Shown one piece after another: positions 6,801-8,068 of a DNA stretch of 8,068 nucleotides. The DNA lies in the NCBI GenBank assembly GCA_002308795.1, contig DBVV01000050.1:1-8068 (forward strand), given 5' to 3'. Every line of letters starts with the position of its first letter. Within the stretch, counting starts at the first letter, position 1. The stretch comes from Mageeibacillus sp. UBA1255. GTDB lineage: Bacteria; Bacillota; Clostridia; UBA1212; UBA1255. The notes under the pieces were generated by a model. The model saw nothing but the letters and a program-made list of their open reading frames with translations. It searched no databases and was not told the origin of the DNA. Both the position numbers and the translations under genes were made by a program.

Positions 6801-6908
6801 CTCAGATACGCGCAGAACGACCGAGGGGTTGCGATTATCACGCACTCTGCGCTGCCCGACGGCGAAAAAGTCAACGCGGCGCTGAACGATCTGTATATTT
6901 CGTATTGA
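3867..6908 (+). CDS. Surface lipoprotein with GH71/GH99-like catalytic barrel
   Basis: 1013 residues. Residues 1-23 are a lipoprotein signal peptide (KKRMR, hydrophobic core, lipobox L20-S-G-C23), so the protein should be anchored outside the membrane by C23. Residues about 60-268 are beta-rich and end in SAYIDNVEIKW, like a concanavalin/laminin-G-type sandwich. Residues about 306-660 resemble the GH71/GH99-like TIM-barrel group: VGMFYQIWF (311-319), HYWGEPYFGYY (359-369), GVDFIFLDVTNG (388-399) and VLINEWNEW (591-599). E595 and E598 have the E-x-x-E spacing of the two catalytic glutamates I recall for GH99 endo-mannosidases. Residues about 671-850 begin ITLDGGLGQW and resemble CBM9-like carbohydrate-binding domains. 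Residues about 885-992 contain LFVPAASL and LYVPLNAVAHIAGL, typical of copper-amine-oxidase-N-like stalk domains. AAAGGAG at 3853-3859, seven bases before ATG, fixes the start. Glycan hydrolysis at the cell surface is likely; the substrate is not readable. Confidence 0.88.
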   Translation: MKKRMRAVFCLILSIVIVILSGCNGAGKDRPDEPGKVYDFDDGITENDGQNTVEIPEPESYSYSQDFEQTIKANDPDWYVNAEGTVADGVFKSKSNHAYFASKHKIKADVFTAEWDVNANRKSEIENVSEYIGLRLPEYGNQFAAVGTNGIWFLFHNNRVGIIDTWPTVKSFKVDVDFSKTQRVRVTDDTKNNVITFEVLKDGEFQPLFTAVIEEGKNVIVKDVKDKTKIKAKFTYDIDAKGYFALWSSGGNSGSAYIDNVEIKWTESASEPYYPADITLLRDLYSDTWVAADDLGRAVVDGTAAPRDKLVGMFYQIWFTPTSVTFSDQIIYDHNKLYLDGGFEAVKNAYTKGPQGWGHYWGEPYFGYYLTNDRWIIRKHASMLSDIGVDFIFLDVTNGNSQMTSYRAIMKEYEMMRKEGLDTPDICFFLADNVSLVENVFLDLWEDVYSTGQYRDLYVMYDGKPLILGNFTNLSEESRKIADENFTWRRCWALRENIKDGKDYWTWMYETPQIASYNSKKDNAVEEISVSAGILANTSMGRSFSNGKQPEVGTLPDGTKDYFQFNLETTGQGLLFAEQMERAAEVDPYIVLINEWNEWTAGRWDGTGHPTIAHTYISWSDSFYVDCFNPEFSRDIEPMKGGFGDNYYYQLAAFLRAFKGGRSAPAASGQHEITLDGGLGQWADVRPEYRDTTGDTLHRDSLGIGGLVSYKNDSGRNDIVSAKVSRAGGSTYFLAVCADSITAPAGGNWMNLFINTDCDSKTGWYGYDLIVNRDNGSVEKFKNNSWETDKIGSGEVFIGDNYVVIKLDDKTCGLSSNFDFKWADNSTETGEIMQFLDLGDAAPNARFNYAYRADSKETQLTDNVKAVVGNGASFAANRPYALSDGKVVNVYASDTAVLPEMHKNRLFVPAASLGVIKDMSVSVSGGTAVVTYGNKTFTFEDGNNEVKCNNDTYRIPVAPYVKDTVLYVPLNAVAHIAGLRYAQNDRGVAIITHSALPDGEKVNAALNDLYISY

Positions 6909-6934
6909 TCGGGGCTCTCAATAGACTGTCCTTC

Positions 6935-6968
6935 GAAAACCCGGAAACAACCGGGTTTTCACTTTTTT
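6935..6968 (+). terminator. Rho-independent terminator of the lipoprotein gene
   Basis: GAAAACCCGG (6935-6944) pairs perfectly with CCGGGTTTTC (6951-6960) around AAACAA, followed by ACTTTTTT. It starts 27 bases after the TGA stop. The upstream A-run also makes it usable in reverse. Confidence 0.93.
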
Positions 6969-7168
6969 ATCTGTTATCGTAACTGCATGACTTATCATTT
7001 TCGGCAGATCAACAGATTTTCTGCGTTTATTGCCGTTTTTCTCGCTTTTTTCAAAAAACGCGGTTTGTACTCCGCAAATGTATCGTATCTCGGTTTTGGC
7101 GGCTCTTATCCGGATACGGACTGCAAAAAACAACTGCAAAAAACCTTTAGAGATATAGGCAAACCCGC
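6969..7168. other. 200-bp stretch without a convincing gene
   Basis: No ORF here has a ribosome binding site. A 61-codon plus-strand frame (6987-7172) runs into the next promoter's -35, and a 73-codon minus-strand frame (7139-6918) runs through the terminator; both look like chance. The visible structure is a T6-C-A6 snap-back at about 7050-7062 and an exact tandem repeat of ACTGCAAAAAAC (7120-7131 and 7133-7144, 13-bp period). The repeat places A-tracts about 25-50 bp upstream of the -35 of the next promoter, where they could bend DNA or act as an UP-like element. Confidence 0.4.
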
Positions 7169-7197
7169 TTGACGAAAATGTTAAACAGTGATACGAT
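7169..7197 (+). promoter_or_regulatory. Promoter of the microprotein-ABC operon
   Basis: TTGACG (7169-7174; five of six), a 17-bp spacer and TACGAT (7192-7197; four of six, with T1, A2 and T6 kept) form a good sigma-A promoter. The predicted start, near 7203-7205, falls inside the inverted repeat AGTTAG/CTAACT (7198-7215), an ideal repressor position. The leader to the first start codon is about 140 nt. Confidence 0.7.
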
Positions 7198-7301
7198 AGT
7201 TAGCGGCGACTAACTGCCGGACATGATAAGAGCTTTTTTACGGATCACCGAAATACCGGTTGATCCTTTAAAAAAGAGAAGGCAGTTAGCGTAAGCTAAC
7301 T
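7198..7301 (+). promoter_or_regulatory. Nested inverted-repeat leader element
   Basis: The hexamer AGTTAG or its complement occurs four times in alternating orientation: 7198-7203, 7210-7215, 7284-7289 and 7296-7301. Several pairings exclude one another: AGTTAG/CTAACT at 7198-7215; a long-range 9-bp stem CTAACTGCC (7210-7218) with GGCAGTTAG (7281-7289); and a perfect hairpin AGTTAGC-GTAA-GCTAACT (7284-7301). Inside the long stem is another: CTTTTTTA (7233-7240) with TAAAAAAG (7269-7276), continuing as GGATCA/TGATCC (7242-7247/7261-7266). It could be a pair of repressor operators (TetR-like symmetry) or a structured 5' leader RNA that switches folds. No T-tract follows the last hairpin, so simple attenuation is not supported. 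I recognise no named riboswitch class. Confidence 0.6.
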
Positions 7302-7344
7302 CAATAAAATTCACTGCGTCTTTTACACTGATTTGGAGGTGGAA

Positions 7345-7422
7345 ATGATAGTTGTGACCGACGTTTTATTGGGAATAATGATTCAGCTTTTAGGCACGGC
7401 GCTCTACGTGGCGCTTGGATAA
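7345..7422 (+). CDS. 25-residue hydrophobic microprotein before ABC ATPase
   Basis: Too short for usual gene callers, but it has the best ribosome binding site in the window: GGAGGTGG at 7335-7342, five bases from GGAGG to ATG. It begins MIVVTDVLLGIMIQLLG and ends in ALYVALG before TAA. Aspartate 6 is the only charged side chain; the rest would form one transmembrane helix. Seventeen bases separate its stop from the ABC ATPase start, so the two are surely co-transcribed. Possible roles, all inference: a small membrane subunit or regulator of the transporter, or a translated leader whose translation affects the downstream gene. It resembles no family I can name. The strong Shine-Dalgarno sequence and clean stop argue for real translation; conservation in relatives would decide. 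Confidence 0.6.
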   Translation: MIVVTDVLLGIMIQLLGTALYVALG

Positions 7423-7439
7423 TACATCGGAGGTATATC

Positions 7440-8068
7440 ATGTCTATCGTACAATTTGACAACGTTTCAAGAGTCTACACAAGCGGCGATCACGAGCTGC
7501 GCGCTCTCGATCACGTCAGCTTCACGCTCGACGAAGGCAAGTTTGTCGTTATTCTCGGACCTTCCGGCGCGGGAAAAAGCACGCTTTTGAATCTCCTTGG
7601 AGGGTTAGACAGTCCGACCGAGGGGACGATCACCGTTTCCGGAGCTGATATCTCGAAACTGACCGACAACGAACTTGCCGACTATCGTGCGACGACGGTC
7701 GGCTTCGTTTTCCAGTTCTACAACCTGATACCTACGCTGACTGTATACGAGAATGTCAAGCTCGTTTCCGAGATCTCGAAAAACGCGCTTGGCGCGAAGG
7801 ATATGATTGATAAGGTCGGACTTCTTGACCACTTGAACAACTTCCCGTCTGAACTGTCGGGCGGCGAACAGCAGCGAATCTCAATTGCCCGTGCGTTGTG
7901 TAAGAATCCGAAGATCCTGCTCTGCGACGAACCGACGGGTGCGCTCGATTCGGAGACAGGCGTAATGGTGCTGAAACTTCTGCTTGATATGGCGAAAAAT
8001 TACGGCAAGACGATAGTCATCGTCACGCATAATCAAAATATAGCAAAAATGGCGGACGTTGTGATCCG
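7440..8068 (+). CDS. ABC transporter ATPase, LolD/MacB type (3' end outside)
   Basis: First 209 codons of a cytoplasmic ATP-binding subunit, open at the window edge. Motifs are complete: Walker A GPSGAGKST (residues 40-48), Q-loop Q92, signature LSGGEQQR (139-146), Walker B ILLCDE (159-164), D-loop GALD (167-170) and switch histidine H197 in IVIVTHN. The spacing and the RVYTSGDHELRALDHVSF opening place it in the LolD/MacB/FtsE-like class (COG1136-type), which works with FtsX-like permeases in lipoprotein or peptide export and antibiotic-peptide resistance rather than uptake. GGAGG at 7429-7433, six bases before ATG, fixes the start. A full protein is usually about 225-260 residues, so only the tail is missing. 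The permease gene is expected just right of the window. All catalytic residues are intact. Confidence 0.95.
   Translation, partial: MSIVQFDNVSRVYTSGDHELRALDHVSFTLDEGKFVVILGPSGAGKSTLLNLLGGLDSPTEGTITVSGADISKLTDNELADYRATTVGFVFQFYNLIPTLTVYENVKLVSEISKNALGAKDMIDKVGLLDHLNNFPSELSGGEQQRISIARALCKNPKILLCDEPTGALDSETGVMVLKLLLDMAKNYGKTIVIVTHNQNIAKMADVVI

Noticed and set aside
6918..7172. Two short frames, 61 codons plus strand and 73 codons minus strand
   Set aside because: Neither has a ribosome binding site; the plus frame overlaps the next promoter's -35 and the minus frame runs through the terminator stem. No family resemblance.
7198..7301. Integron attC-like recombination site
   Set aside because: GTTAGC and CTAAC resemble attC core sites, but the sequences do not fit RYYYAAC/GTTRRRY and no cassette structure is present.

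Overview
The window looks like chromosomal DNA of an anaerobic, gut-type Clostridia bacterium (Bacillota). This is inference, resting on strong GGAGG ribosome binding sites before every convincing gene, moderate GC, two XRE regulators with long helical tails, an AraC/cupin regulator beside a secreted glycan-active lipoprotein, and a LolD/MacB-type ABC ATPase. I cannot name a genus or species.

Layout. Positions 1-210 hold three tandem 54-bp units, each with a perfect or near-perfect 11-bp inverted repeat, then a fourth hairpin of the same geometry but different sequence; a strong Rho-independent terminator follows (253-291). After a gene-free stretch with two small inverted repeats, a sigma-A-like promoter (480-507) drives an XRE regulator (555-1622). 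It converges on a second, paralogous XRE regulator on the minus strand (1669-2760), with a GC-rich hairpin between their stops. Further right on the minus strand is an AraC-family regulator (2905-3735). It is divergent from a 1013-residue lipoprotein (3867-6908) with an N-terminal beta-sandwich-like region, a GH71/GH99-like barrel, a CBM9-like region and a copper-amine-oxidase-N-like stalk domain. The 131-bp divergent gap carries two copies of an 18-bp operator-like sequence exactly 33 bp apart, each overlapping the -35 element of one of the two promoters. A textbook terminator (6935-6968) ends the lipoprotein gene.

After about 200 bp with no convincing gene comes a new transcription unit: promoter 7169-7197, a 104-bp nested inverted-repeat element beginning at the -10 and spanning the predicted start of transcription (7198-7301), a 25-codon hydrophobic microprotein with a near-perfect ribosome binding site (7345-7422), and the first 209 codons of an ABC ATPase (7440 to the window edge).

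How it fits together. The AraC regulator and the lipoprotein form a plausible sensor-effector pair: a sugar-responsive regulator controlling one surface enzyme, probably on mannan-like or other glycans (inference). The two XRE genes look like independently promoted paralogs of unknown signal. The ABC operon is probably a MacB/FtsX-type exporter or envelope-stress pump; its permease lies outside the window. The least explained structures are the tandem hairpin repeats, the twin operators, the nested leader element and the membrane microprotein.
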